A DNA stretch of 64,000 bases from Ashinkailepas kermadecensis (GCA_034440615.1 JAOTOM010004749.1:186001-250000), one strand, 5' to 3'. Positions 11,221 through 23,449 are shown, counted from the stretch's first letter. The notes: a model not told the origin generated them from the letters alone. Numbers and translations are program-made.

Positions 11221-12030
11221 GAATCAGTCTGAATCATGGATAGCGTCAACTGCATCGGGGTAGTATGTGCAAGCAAGGTGAAGTCTTTATACGAAAGACC
11301 CGCGAGGTACTTTTATCTTTCATTAGGTCATCATAGGTTAGATATGAATTGTGCACATGAAAGTAACAGTATATTGAATTGGGAACTTGAAGGTCTTCTG
11401 AAAAGAATACGATATTTCGAAATGTTAAAAACATGACATTAGCCAGTAGATACGCGGCATGAAGCTCAGTGATGAAAATTGTAATTGTCCTTCACCATGA
11501 CACTGACCTCAATGGGATATAGTAAGCGACTTTTGACAATATTACTGAACATTTTGACTTGAAGAGACTTGTAGTCATTCATGGCTTAACAACAAAACAA
11601 AAACCTCCACACTGTTAGGGCTCGGATGAGCAACAGGGACATCAAGCTCTGAAAATAATTTGGGGGAGAGGCACACATGGAAATAATGGGAAGGCCTCGA
11701 TTGTGCCTTCCAAATACCATCCTGTTGCCGTCCAGGAAGGATGGTTGACTGGGGGGCACGGGGCCCATGCTAAAAATCGGAATTAATCCGGTGGCCAGCC
11801 AACATTTTGCGGCCAAGACCCCTCAAAAACACATAAAACCGCACCCATGGTTAGCAGCGCTAGCTAAATATGGTCAATCCTTCGACTGGGTTCAGAGATA
11901 GAGCGGGGATTTGCGGCAATGTTCCCATGCCTGATATTTCGCCTGACCTGCGATGTCATCAGTGACTTCAAGAAACACATTTTTGCCGGCCAAATTGACA
12001 ACATGAAAACCTGCCGATTGACATCTACAT
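11221..12030. other. No recognisable gene
   Basis: AT-leaning sequence with short random open frames only. Confidence 0.5.
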
Positions 12031-12039
12031 TGGCCCCAA

Positions 12040-12440
12040 AACGACGCACAGATACCCGGATAATGAAGAATAAAACACCCAAATGTTGCACGGATACCAA
12101 GATATTGAATAAAACACTCAAAACGTCGCAGGGATACACGGATATTGAGAAACAAAACACCGAAACGTCGCACGGACGCCCAGATATTGAAGAACAAAAC
12201 ACCCAAGCGTCGCACGGATACCCGGATAATGAAGAAAAACACCCAAACGACGCACGGATACCAAGATAATGAAGAATAAAACACCAAAACGTCGCACGGA
12301 TACCAAGACAATGAAGAGTATAACACCCAAACGTCGCACGGATACCCAAATAATGAAGAATACAAAATCCAAACGCCGCACGGATACCTAGATAATGAAG
12401 AATAAAACACCCAAACGCCGCTCGGATACCCGGATATTGA
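12040..12440. repeat. 42-bp minisatellite
   Basis: About nine to ten copies of a unit with the words CACGGATACC, ATAATGAAGAATAAAACACC and AAACGTCG. Because 42 is a multiple of three, all three minus frames remain open over long distances; none resembles a known protein. Confidence 0.95.
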
Positions 12441-12589
12441 AGAACAGAAAAAAAAACATTATTTTACTTTCACCTGCGACGACACATATATATCCCATAA
12501 GGACAAACTCTTGTGCCCATAAGACTCGCAAACCTCACGCTTCATTGGTGTCCAAATCAGGCCAATGCGGTTGAGCGGTCGAATGATCT

Positions 12590-13015
12590 GACAGGCTTTC
12601 GAGCGGGGGCGACATCGGAGTCGCGGATTCGTGCCCATGTGTCTCAGATTCTATTATCAGTTGGGCGGGGGTAAATATCGGAGTCGTGGGTCCGTGTCAA
12701 TTTGCCCTGATACTATTATCGGAGTCTCAGGCGGAGCGGGGGAAATGTTGGAATCGCGGGCTCGTGTCCATGTGTTTCCGATACTATTATCGGTAGGAGC
12801 GGGGACAGGGGCGGAGGCAATATCGGAGTCGCAAGTTCGTGTCCATGTGCCTCCGATATTATTATCGGTGGGGATGGGGACAGGGGCGATGTCGGAGTCG
12901 CAGGTTCGTGTCCATGTGCCTCCGATATTATTATCGGTGGGGATGGGGACAGGGGCGATGTCGGAGTCGCGGGTTCGTGTCCATGTGTCTCCGAGACAAT
13001 TATCGGTGAGGTGGG
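12590..13015. repeat. ~60-70 bp minisatellite
   Basis: Six copies with the words GATGTCGGAGTCGCGGGTTC, GTGTCCATGTGTCTCCGATA and ATTATCGGTGGG. A stray copy of the same module resumes at 13660-13700 after the pentamer array, so the pentamers expanded inside this array. Confidence 0.9.
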
Positions 13016-13017
13016 GG

Positions 13018-13645
13018 AGGTGCGGTGCGGTGCGGTGCGGTGCGGTGCGGTGCGGTGCGGTGCGGTGCGGTGCGGGCTGGGCTGGGCTGGGCTGGGCTGG
13101 GCTGGGCTGGGCTGGGCTGGGCTGGGCTGGGCTGGGCTGGGCTGGGCTGGGCTGGGCTGGGCTGGGCTGGGCTGGGCTGGGCTGGGCCGGGCCGGGCCGG
13201 GCTGGGCTGGGCCGGGCTGGGCTGGACTGGACTGGACTGGACTGGACTGGGCTGGGCTGGGCTGGGCTGGGCTGGGCTGGGCTGGGCTGGGCTGGGCTGG
13301 GCTGGGCTGGGCTGGGCTGGACTGGACTGGACTGGGCTGGGCTGGACTGGACTGGGCTGGGCTGGGCTGGACTGGACTGGACTGGACTGGACTGGGCTGG
13401 GCTGGACTGGACTGGACTGGACTGGACTGGGTTGGGCTGGGCTGGGCTGCGATGGGCTGGGCTGGGATGGGCTGGGCTGGGCTTGGCTGGGCTTGGCTTG
13501 GCTTGGCTGGGCTGGGCTGGGCTGGGCTGGGCTGGGCTGGGCTGGGCTGGGCTGGGCTGGGCTGGGCTGGGCTGGGCTGGGCTGGGCTGGGCTGGGCTGG
13601 GCTGGGCTGGGCTGGGCTGGGCTGGGCTGGGCTGGGCTGGGCTGA
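13018..13645. repeat. Pentamer array (GGTGC)n then (GGGCT)n
   Basis: Starts as about 11 copies of GGTGC (13018-13072), then becomes GGGCT with interspersed GGACT, GGGCC and GGCTT variants to 13645. GGG recurs every five bases with two-base spacers on the plus strand. Both strands are open in every frame and give GWAGL-type or PAQPS-type peptides, which I treat as artefacts. A short run of GGGCT is also present at 32790-32836. Confidence 0.97.
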
Positions 13646-13759
13646 GCGGGGCGGGGGCGATGTCGTAGCCGCGGGTTCGTGTCCATGTGTCTCCTACCGG
13701 GGGAAAGGGTGGGGGTGGGGAGGGGCGCACTGCGACAAACTAAAGGGCACACACTACCA

Positions 13760-14340
13760 CCAACAGACTTTGGTCGTAATATGCATAAGAGGCTGTGCTG
13801 CCAAACTTCAGCCGGGAGATGTGAAACATTGATGTGAAAACATCACCCGACTAAGTGTTCATATGAAGCGGGGAACGTTAACCTTAACGATTTGTGTTCA
13901 AGGTCCAATCTTTGTGCATTTAGCGTGTGACGTCTCCAACAGCCTGTGGTGTCTTCGATCACTCCAAAAGACAAGACGTCGACAACCACAAATGCCCACG
14001 GTACACGGCTATCGATCACGGCTCGAATCAGCTCGGTCGGTCATCGGCTCCGGAAACAGATAAAAGGGTCGTTAACCCCCTTCCCAGTCACTGACATCAT
14101 TCGGCTAAAATTCCAGAGAATGTCGATTCAGCTACCAACCGAGATAAGCCGCGACGAGATGTTCACAATTCGGTATGAGCACCAAATATCAAAGGAATAG
14201 GCGCCTAATTCGCGCCCGGGTAGCTTTAGCTTGCACAACGAACAGACATTGTTATTTTTATATGTAAGTACATTAGCCGTCTAGGCGGGATAATCCATCG
14301 GCGAGCGGATCTAAAAATATAAAACATGCCGATTATTAAG
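13760..14340. other. No recognisable gene
   Basis: Low-repeat sequence between the pentamer array and a SINE-like element. Open frames at 13863 and 13946 are short and unrecognised. Confidence 0.45.
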
Positions 14341-14358
14341 AAACATAGTGCAACCGTC

Positions 14359-14526
14359 CCGGTACCTCAGCTGGTTAGGGCGCTGGCCTGCATTGGTCTC
14401 CACTGTCCTGGCAAGACAGGGTTAAAGAGAGAGAGAGAGAGAGTCGCTTAACGCGCTTGCATTTGGCCCCCGACTGGAAGGGTCAGTTGGCAACTGGCCC
14501 GATAAAGACGGGGACGAACTAACGGC
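14359..14526 (+). mobile_element. Possible tRNA-derived SINE
   Basis: Begins with GTACCTCAGCTGGTTAGGGC, which resembles a tRNA D-arm and A box, followed by a GA microsatellite (14429-14443) and a GC-rich body ending in GACGGGGACGAACTAAC. No B box or target-site duplication was found, so assignment is tentative. Confidence 0.4.
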
Positions 14527-14562
14527 ACGTGAGGCACTCGGTCAACATTCTACCGTTGAACC

Positions 14563-14652
14563 GGAATTCATGAATCGGGTGGTTGGGCCCGGTCCATGCA
14601 ACAAGCTCTGCTTAGCAATGACCCTGGTTCATAAAGCCACCTCAGCGGAAAT
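14563..14652 (+). repeat. Dispersed repeat, copy 1
   Basis: About 90 bp starting TTCATGAATCGGGTGG, through CAACAAGCTCTGCTTA, to CCCTGGTTCATAAAGCCACC. A diverged copy in reverse orientation is at 36664-36759. The family is unidentified. Confidence 0.7.
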
Positions 14653-15104
14653 TCGTGCCAAATTGCAGAAATAAACAAACCATAACGGAATGGCACCCTA
14701 ACAACACTAACTGTATTACAAGGAGTCTGAGTTTCGCAAAAGGCAACAACGTGTGAAAGAAGCAATTAGCTTACTACACGACTATGCGTTACAATCAAAA
14801 CATGTGATCAGGTCGTCTTTTTATAAAACGAAGTAAAGTGGAAGGCTGGTTAGGTTTTCCCAGACTCACGTCGCCCAGGCACCGTTAGCCTAATTCATAA
14901 CCACAACAGGTCCCCTTGTCTCTTTGGAGGCATCATGAGACAGCGAAAGGAACGTACAAGACAGGGATAATTAATAATTACCATGCATACCGCGCGACCT
15001 GCATTTTTCTGCTTCAAAATAATAGCCAGGCCCACTTCAGACGTCGTGGTTTATTACGCGGTCAGTACATGGTGGATAATTATACACGTGTGTTGCAATA
15101 TCAT

Positions 15105-15290
15105 CTGTCAGACGGTCGAGAGGCTCCCCTCCCAACTACGGCAGGGACGGCAATATCCAGTGTCAGACGGTCGGGAGGCTCCCCTCCCAACTACGGCAGG
15201 GACGGCAATATCCAGTGTCGGACGGTCAAGAGCTCCCCTCCCGATTACGGCAGGGATGGCAACATCCAGTGTCAGACGGTCGAGAGGTAC
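15105..15290. repeat. ~54-bp minisatellite
   Basis: Four copies sharing GTCAGACGGTCGAGAGG, CTCCCCTCCCAACTACGGCA and GGGACGGCAATATCCA. Confidence 0.9.
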
Positions 15291-15655
15291 CCGCCCGTCC
15301 CGACTACGACGCAGTTGAACGAATCTTGATCTCCTGGTCTCCCAGCGTTACACGTGACAAATGCATCAGCCTGGAGTCACCAGCCCTGCCGCTACAGCAG
15401 GTACCTCAACAAGTCCTGTCAGTACATGGCAGTGCCTGTTGTGCTACGGACTACGGTACCTCGAACATCCCCGTCGGGCAGCCTTGCCGGTTTTCTCTCG
15501 TCCATCTGGCGGCCAGATCAGTGTGCCGTGGTACCTCCGGCGGCCCTGGAGATATATCGAGGTTTCTCGAGCGCCCCTGCGGAGTTCCGTGGCATGTGGT
15601 TCCAACGGGTACCTCGGGAGTTTCTGTCGGCACACCGCAACCTCCTGTAGCCCTG
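15291..15655. other. Unique GC-rich spacer
   Basis: Sequence between two minisatellites; it shares the word GAGGTACC with the next array but has no recognisable gene. Confidence 0.4.
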
Positions 15656-15659
15656 CTGG

Positions 15660-16245
15660 TGCACCTTGATTCACTGGACAGCCATGTCGAGGTACCAGGT
15701 GCCCTCCTGCGGCCTCATTCGTGTACTGTGATCGCCTGGACAGCCCTGTCGAGGTACCAGGGGCCCTTCTGTGGCCAGGTTGGTGTACTGTGATCGCCTG
15801 GACAGCCCGTCGAGGTACCGGGGCCCTTCTGTGGCCAGGTTGGTGTACTGTGATCGCCTGGACAGCCCTGTCGAGGTACCAGGGGCCCTTCTGTGGCCAG
15901 GTTGGTGTACTGTGATCGCCTGGACAGCCCTGTCGAGGTACCAGGGGCCCTTCTGTGGCCAGGTTGGTGTACTGTGATCGCCTGGACAGCCCGTCGAGGT
16001 ACCAGGGGCCCTTCTGTGGCCAGGTTGGTGTACTGTGATCGCCTGGACAGCCCGTCGAGGTACCAGGGGCCCTTCTGTGGCCAGGTTGGTGTACTGTGAT
16101 CGCCTGGACAGCCCGTCGAGGTACCAGGGGCCCTTCTGTGGCCAGGTTGGTGTACTGTGATCGCCTGGACGGCCCTGTCGAGGTACCGGGGCCCTTCTGC
16201 CGCCAGGCTGGTGTACTGTGATCGCCTGGACAGCCGTGCCGAGGC
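15660..16245. repeat. 61-62 bp minisatellite
   Basis: About nine near-identical copies of a unit with GGGGCCCTTCTGTGGCCAGG, TTGGTGTACTGTGATCGCCT and GGACAGCCCTGTCGAGGTAC. Copies with GCCCTGTCG are 62 bp and those with GCCCGTCG are 60-61 bp. High identity suggests recent expansion. Confidence 0.95.
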
Positions 16246-16514
16246 ACCGATGGTCCTCCTGCGGTGCAGTCCATGTCCGGTGATGTCTGCGGTGGGGCGT
16301 GCCGGTCGGACGGAGGGTGGCGGCGAGTGGCATGCTTCGGCCATTAGCGGAGCTGGGCCGTGACACGATGGTGGTAACGAGCCGACGGTGGCGACGCTAT
16401 CGGGTCAGACAGTGCGGCCGACCTCGGTCGCCGGCCGCCGGCAGATAACCAGGCTAATCACGGCGTCCGGCCACCACCAGTCGGCCCACTGTCACCGTCA
16501 CCGCCACCGCCGCG

Positions 16515-17130
16515 CCGTGTCGTCCGGTGGGTACTGCTGTCTAGTGGAGCCAACCGCCGCTGCCGTCCGGTGGGTACTACCGTCTGATGGAACGAGCCAC
16601 CGCTGCCGTCCGGTGGGTACTGCCGTCTGGTGGAGCCAACCACCGCTGCCGTCCGGTGGGTACTACAGTCTGATGGAACGAGCCACCGCCGCGCCGTCCG
16701 GTGGGTACTGCTGTCTAGTGGAGCCAACCGCCGCTGCCGTCCGGTGGGTACTACCGTCTGATGGAACGAACCACCGCCGCGCCGTCCGGTGGGTACTGCT
16801 GTCTAGTGGAGCCAACCGCCGCTGCCGTCCGGTGGGTACTACCGTCTGATGGAACGAACCACCGCTGCCGTCCGGTGGGTACTGCCGTCTGATGGAACGA
16901 ACCACCGCTGCCGTCCGGTGTGTACTGCTGTCTGATGGAACGAACCACCGCTGCCGTCCGGTGTGTACTGCTGTCTAGTGGAGCCAACCGCCGCTGCCGT
17001 CCGGTGGGTACTGCCGTCTGGTGGGCACGCCAACCACCGCCGTGTCGTCCGGTGGGTACTGCCGTCCGGTGGGTACTGCCGTCTGGTGGGCACACCAACC
17101 ACCGTTGCCGTCGAGTGCGTACTGCCGTCC
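16515..17130. repeat. Higher-order GC-rich minisatellite
   Basis: Alternating submodules of about 45-50 bp, each containing GCCGTCCGGTGGGTACT, followed by either CTGTCTAGTGGAGCCAACC or CCGTCTGATGGAACGA. The alternation gives a higher-order period of about 90-95 bp in the central part. Confidence 0.9.
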
Positions 17131-17230
17131 AATGAACGCCCCAACCAGCCCGCCACTAATCAGCAGTTACGTGTCACTAGTCGTCCGACATTGGTCTGCG
17201 CACGGGTGTCGGCGCCGACGGTAGACTAGC

Positions 17231-19227
17231 CGTATCTGGACACGGCCGAGCTACCCACAGACGCTGTTGGCTGCCTCAAACTTTGTACTCATCCAGCTAA
17301 AATCCTGACGCTTTGGAGCTTGATGCCTAGGCGATGGAGGGGGGGGGGCGGTGGGGGAGGTGTCCCTCTCAAATCCGTAAACTTAATATTGGGTTTATGG
17401 CGCCAACTGGAAAAATATAAATCGACAAACCGCTCGGTGACCCTCCCCGCGATATATTTTGACATTCTACCACATGGTTTGATGTGAAATGTCTGCATAC
17501 GCTTACCATTGTAACCTACGTTTTTTCTTTTAAAGAGCGTGAGTTGTTCAAATGCATCATCATCCATCATGGATAGCCAGATACTAAATAACAATATAAC
17601 CGCAGTCACAAAAATAATCATCAATCACGTTTTCATGAAGCTTCACTAAGTCCCGGAAAAGTGGAGTGCTGTGGCTGATGGTGCAGTGATATTTCCCAAT
17701 GTCTAAGTACACTCCGGCATGTAAGTTACACTGTGGATGTACAGAGGTGGGTGAAGACAAACGTTCATTTTTTTAACCAATAACATTTTAGCATGCATAT
17801 TAGCAAAGCGCGTTCTATCCCAATAACTTTTGATATCGAAAACCTGACCACCCCAGGTCATATTTGAGTAACTCAGCCCCAGATCTTGCTGTCCTGACAT
17901 GCAGTTAGCTGAATGTGGGATGTCGATCTAGCTATTCAGCAATTCAAATAATGATTCACCTTACATACTCACAGCTGAGTGTGCTTAAAGCTTGTGATTT
18001 GCTCCCTTACCTTGAAGACATCGGATACAAAAACAATCGAGTTACGTTTCACTGGTTGAGTGCAACTTGAAGCATGGATCTTGACACAACACTGGACGCA
18101 AAAGTAGCATAAACTATAGCTTAGAACACCAAGCACACTTTATCGCTAAAACATTGAATCTTATATTATTACCATTCGTCTTTAATTATACAGTGAAGCA
18201 GAAATCTTGTTATGTTCCTTCACGTTCTCGAGTTGGTATACTTATCGTAATTGCAAAGTTTCGCCAATTCATTGGCACAGCGATATTTGGAAAGCAATGG
18301 AACTTTCGTATGTGAATCCAAGGACTTGATGTCACCAAAAGATAATTTGACACAAAATAAACTTCCATAAGGAAGGCCCAATACTCATACCTGGTGTTCT
18401 ACCCGTACTTCTTATCGTTTTACAATGTACTTATCTCAGAGCAGAGTCGAAATGGGCCAAATTTGCTAAGCCCGGCCCGGCAATTACCCGTGCGGCCCGA
18501 GCCATATCAGAACCTGTCAATTCCACTGCGGACGTAGGGTGGCTACCCAGCCCGGCTCAGTTGCATGCGAAATATTTATGGTAACTATTAGGATATCATG
18601 GGAAATGTTATCTGGCCATGTAAGATTTTTTTAACTGGTTCAGTGATCCACGTCATACTTGAGGTATGACCTGCAAATCATTGCGTGGGGTAGGCCATTC
18701 CATTTTTCATTTTCAAAAGCATAACGTACAATATTTCATCTCAGAAGAGTCCACACGGGTGACGGGTAATTAAGTGAATGGTAGTGATTATATTATCAAA
18801 GAAATTGCAAAATGATTGACTACATTGCTCTGATATATATACAGCGCCCTATCGAAACTTACATTCCCTATCGCTACTCTGTCGGGGACACCCTTCATAA
18901 CCATATGCGTCTTTAGGACTGGGAGGGATTGTCTGCAGTGAGATAGGCAGTAGTGACGTATGCTTGGACAACGCCGTCTGCTCATACATTACCCTCCCAC
19001 CTACCTCTGTACCGCTACACATGCCTAAGTGACTAAACAGCTAGAGAACATCACTTAAGTAGCGTAAACAAGCAAACAGATGACACTCCCCAAAAAATAT
19101 TGCGAATGGCAAACTATCCTCAAGGCATTTCTGTTTGTGCGATGGATATGTATGTCGCACATCCGAAATCGGAGGAGGCAAATTCACACCATTATCACTA
19201 TTACATCTAAATTATCGTTACAGTATG
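17231..19227. other. Intergenic, no gene recognised
   Basis: Mostly AT-rich, apparently unique sequence with a C/G run at 17340-17365. No exon with domain support is seen on either strand. Confidence 0.5.
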
Positions 19228-19235
19228 ATTACAAT

Positions 19236-20113
19236 CAGGGATGCGGAGCCGGAGCCGGAGCCGGAGCCGGAACATTTTGCCCGGAGCCGGAGCCGGAGCC
19301 GCCGGGACATTTTACTCGGAGCCGGAGTCGGAGCCGGAGCCGTCAAAAGCAGGGCGGCTCCGACTCCGAAAGAGGTGTAAATTAAACAAAATTAGCAAAC
19401 GTGAAATGAACACATTATACCTAGTATGGTATGGTATGGTATGAAAACGCATTTTTAAAAGCCAAAATGTTTAAATACGAGTAACATGTAAAAATATCAT
19501 CAAATAATGGTAGAATAACCAATAACCATATTCTAGCCTCAGTAGTCAATGCAATAGTTCCATGTTTAGTTTAGTTAAGTTCATTGTTTCCATCATCAAC
19601 GGGTTGTTGTACCTTACTAGAGATGAGGTCAAACATTACAATTTACAACAATGGTGTTCCTTGGACCGTTCACGGGATGGGGAGTGTTGTTGATTCGAGT
19701 CTCCCCTCTTCTGTATGAGCCGCGCGGTATGAGCCGCGCGGCGCTGAACACCGAAAAGTGATTTGGGCGGGGGCGGGTGTTTATTTAAAGATAGATACAG
19801 GGTTTATATGGGAACGTTGCTTATAATTGTCTGAAGTTTGCGCCCCTGAGTGGTCGCGGCTAACTTTTTTGACATCCCCCCTAGCTCTTACTTAATGGAT
19901 CGATCACGTTTGGGATGTACGGAGCCGGAGCCGGAGCCGGAGCCGCCGGAGCCGGTACATTTTGCCCGGAGCCGGTACATTTTGCCCGGAGCCGAAGCCG
20001 GAGCCGGAGCCGCCGGGACATTTTACTCGGAGCCGGAGTCGGAGCCGGGATACTTCCCCGGAGCCGGAGTCGGAGCCGGAGCCGTCCAAAATGTTCCCGG
20101 CTCCGCATCCCTG
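19236..20113. mobile_element. Non-autonomous hAT-like DNA transposon
   Basis: An 878-bp element bounded by a perfect 8-bp direct repeat ATTACAAT (19228-19235 and 20114-20121) and 15-bp perfect terminal inverted repeats, CAGGGATGCGGAGCC at the left and its reverse complement at the right. An 8-bp duplication and a CAGGG start are typical of the hAT superfamily. Both subterminal regions (19245-19370 and 19918-20100) are packed with GGAGCC hexamers and carry the shared motif ACATTTTG. There is no transposase frame inside, so it would depend on a transposase from elsewhere. The Gly/Ala/Arg/Ser-rich open frames at its ends are hexamer artefacts. Confidence 0.88.
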
Positions 20114-20121
20114 ATTACAAT

Positions 20122-22055
20122 TGCTATCATTATTCTATATTTTTACAAGTGCCTTTGGCAGATGACTGCCTCGGTGTTTCTTTGTCAGCACACGCTGAAC
20201 GGTTTGAAGGAAATTGTGGGGCTACCTGCCGCCCCGGCCAAAACACATTCGTACATATAGCTCGCCGCTTCCCTGAGGAAATTGTCAGGCTACCTACTGC
20301 CCCGGTCAGAACGCACACACGTCACCATCCGTGGGTATAGCTCGGCACCTCCTGAAGCTCAATGGTGACTGAAGTTCATACGAGGACAGCCGAGGATGGG
20401 CAGACCCAGCTTGGGAATTTTGTGGCGTTGTTTGGAAACATGCGACCTCAAACTTCCTGCTTTTCTCAAACATCCCCGACTTTGGCTTCGGTCCAGAGCC
20501 CTGATACAGAGCTTGGTATTCAGGCAGGATTAACTGGTGAGGGATAGATGGCATGGGCGAGCCGTGGCCTGCCTTTATTCGCTTCTGCTACCATTCGTGC
20601 CGGGAATATTTTAAAGTTGGCAGAGCCAACGCCAATTTTGAGCTGGTTCAGCTCCGCCAGCCTGTGTTCAGCGGCGTAAGACGCCGCACAGAAGTTGGCA
20701 CGGAGCAAGAATCATCCGAAGTTTAGAGGAACGGAACTATAGACAACAGTCCTCAGTATAGATCGAAGAAAATCGTATCAAAGAATTGTCTTATCCCATG
20801 GTTTCAAACTGATCATGGATACCATTAGATACCATTATAAGATACCATAATCATTATGAGCATGATCATAAGCGGCAAATTTATCATTTGAGTCATCCTT
20901 TCCATACGATATTCTTATGCGATATACAAATACTGTTCACATCAACTATAAACATACATTTCGAATAAACACCTCTCAACGAATGCCCGGTGTGTTCAGG
21001 GACTCTTTGCAAAGCTTCCTACATCTGCATGAGCTGTGCGTACGACATGACCGCCCACAGTCACATGCCCAACCATGCATGACCAGCTGCCAGCTGGCAT
21101 TCCCAGTCGAAGGCTAAATACAAACGCGTTCAGTGGTTCCAGTTCCATCTTACTACGGAAGGGAAGACTAATGCAGACCCTACCAACTGAGCTACTGGGG
21201 CGGCTGTACTGTAAACACTCCGCACTTCTGTCTATTCTGCAATTGTCTATTCTGAAAGAATCAGGCTATTTACATTACGCATTAAACGTGGATGAGAATC
21301 CCTCGTGATGGTCAAAAAGCATACAACAACTCGCCCACACTCTGGCAACACGTGCGCGATTCGCTGCATTATCACGCTCGCCAGTGCGGGGGTTGGTCGC
21401 CATTCACAAGATGGCATCTCTCCTGTCCAAACGTTCTGACTTGGCGACAGGAGCGGGACGGGCGCAACATTGTCGACAACATTAACGTGGGTGAACAATG
21501 GAGAATGCATTATGCAATATACCCACGCGGCGCCCACCAGAGTCGGTCACGAAATTTTCCGTCTCCCGTCCAGCGCGAATAGTGACAGACGAGGAAAAAA
21601 GACCAAAAGAAGTGAGCAACTTTTGTGCCGACTCCTATACACACAATGGCACTGCATCGGCCTACGAAACAGGTTCGAATGCTGACTGAAGGTTGCCAGG
21701 AGGAAATGTGCCCGCTTAGGACAAGTACTGGGAAGGAACAGCAAGCTGATCGTATCAGGTGCGGACACACCACAAACTGTGACGCACGGCGGCCCAGTGA
21801 GATCATCGAAGAGCTCGCACTTTTTCAGCGATGAAATTCTAAGCAGATTTCGGTGGTAACGGCGGTTTGTTCCGGGGATTTACAGTCCCCTTTTATCTCT
21901 CTGATACTATAAGTCCATTTAATTGATGTACACCATTGGCAGATTTAATCTGAGCACACCAAAAGTGTTAGATAACAAATACTTTGAAATTATTTCAGGT
22001 TTTCTGGGCTTGGGAAAGTATCAAATTTTGAATATCCTACTGTTAGAAGCAGAGG
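20122..22055. other. No gene recognised; one tRNA-like fragment
   Basis: Apparently unique sequence. At about 21140-21205 the minus strand reads CCCCAGTAGCTCAGTTGGTA, which resembles a tRNA D-arm/A box; no B box follows, so it may be a decayed SINE head. Nothing else is supported. Confidence 0.4.
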
Positions 22056-22059
22056 CCGA

Positions 22060-22320
22060 TCCAGAAATGATCATGGGGCACTTGTCTGGAGGGGCGCCAC
22101 TGCGAAAGCATCTAGATGGGCTCCTTTTCCTTCCGAAGGGAGCCTTTGGATGAAGCATTCGAGTGGGTGCACTCAAGCACACTGAAGGGATGTCTTTTCC
22201 TTTCAAGGGCCGATTTTTTTCCCAGAAGGGCGACTCTGGTTGAAAAATCCGACGAGGTGCACTCGAGTGTTCCCGAAGGGACGCCTTTTCCCGACAGGAG
22301 GGTTGCCACTTATCATGGGG
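22060..22320. repeat. Degenerate ~55-65 bp repeat
   Basis: Recurring words GAAGGGA, CTTTTCCTTC/CTTTTCCTTT, GGTGCACTC(A/G)AG and ATCATGGGGCAC suggest an old tandem or palindromic array. Copy limits are unclear. Confidence 0.5.
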
Positions 22321-22361
22321 CACATACCCCCAGTGCCCCCTCCCCCATGTATCCGCCCATG

Positions 22362-22412
22362 TTAGTTATTTGGGATTTCGGGCGCTTCGATTGCTCTGGT
22401 CATGTTGAGCCC
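22362..22412 (-). mobile_element. Hairpin mini-retroposon, diverged
   Basis: Minus-strand sense starts GGGCTCAACATGACC and ends ATCCCAAATAACTAAC. It belongs to the same module as the copies at 6224 and 8170. Flanking ATCCGCCC/ATTCCGCCC could be a decayed duplication. Confidence 0.5.
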
Positions 22413-22419
22413 ATTCCGC

Positions 22420-23440
22420 CCCTGGTTAAAAGTTATTTGAAATGCGTGAAGAAAAAGAGTAATGTCCAGTAGAAAACTTCGTCACATAGGCATCTATATC
22501 TAGCCCATCCCGTGACCTGGTGGTCATCGAGATCGGCTCAAGGGTTGGCTGAATATGAGGCCAGATAACTAAAGCTTTGATGTACGGCTTACGCTGTATA
22601 CGTCACTGCTTTCTTGTGTATTTGTGGAGCATGTTTAGGGTAGTGTTAATTAACTACACTATGTGTGTAATCAGCCACGGTGTGTTGCAGTGCATTCTGT
22701 CGCGCCTCACTCAACGTGTGCCATATTATGATACTGTGTTCGCCTATGCGTGATCTGTGTGGGGAACAAGATGGCTATCAATTCATGTTTCATGACATCA
22801 TTAATGACATCTCCCCTGGAATCGATCTAAAAGTGAAGACCCGTTATCTGATATATCCGGCGTGATTAGCCGCATGGTATCAACCATGCCCAATTACCTG
22901 GTGTAACATAATAGCGCCACTGGACACACGCAATGTGTTGTAAAGGCAGTGTCATAAGCCGACACGTGCCCCGTGCATGCCCAGTTGCGCTTCCGGGCTT
23001 TCGGTGTATTACGAAAGAAGTCGGAAAAGTGGGCTTGCACACAATATCGGCATTCGGCAATACATTCCAGTAGCCAAAGGAATTTCGCATACAATGGTTT
23101 GTGAGAAGAACCGACAAGTAACGCATTCCTCTAGTCTTGTCGCACAACTTATTAATGTGCTATCTACTGATGTGCATGATGTGTATTTGTCGAAGGCTGC
23201 TGACAGGAGAAAACATGGAGCCTTAATCAACTCCCGCAAATGCATGGCCACTCACAGAGCTGGCCCAGTATTCCTCGATTTCTGTCTACAGTTGCATCCG
23301 TCGACCACTCACGGTTGAAGCAGTGGGGTGAACTGTTTGAATTTGTTCTTTGATCCTGGATTGCAGTGCTATTCGACGCCTATTGACAAGCTAAACTGGG
23401 CCATGTACATGGTTGTACATGGTACATGGCGATGTGAATG
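22420..23440. other. No recognisable gene
   Basis: Apparently unique sequence; open frames are below 115 codons and unrecognised. Confidence 0.45.
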
Positions 23441-23449
23441 GCATGGCTA

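Noticed and set aside
12631..13832. Long open frames of 200-357 codons on both strands over the pentamer array
   Set aside because: They encode simple GWAGL or PAQPS repeats dictated by the GGGCT pentamer and are open in every frame of both strands, so they carry no evidence of a protein.
15444..16366. Minus-strand frames of 209-276 codons
   Set aside because: They are translations of the 61-62 bp minisatellite, with the same peptide appearing in successive frames.
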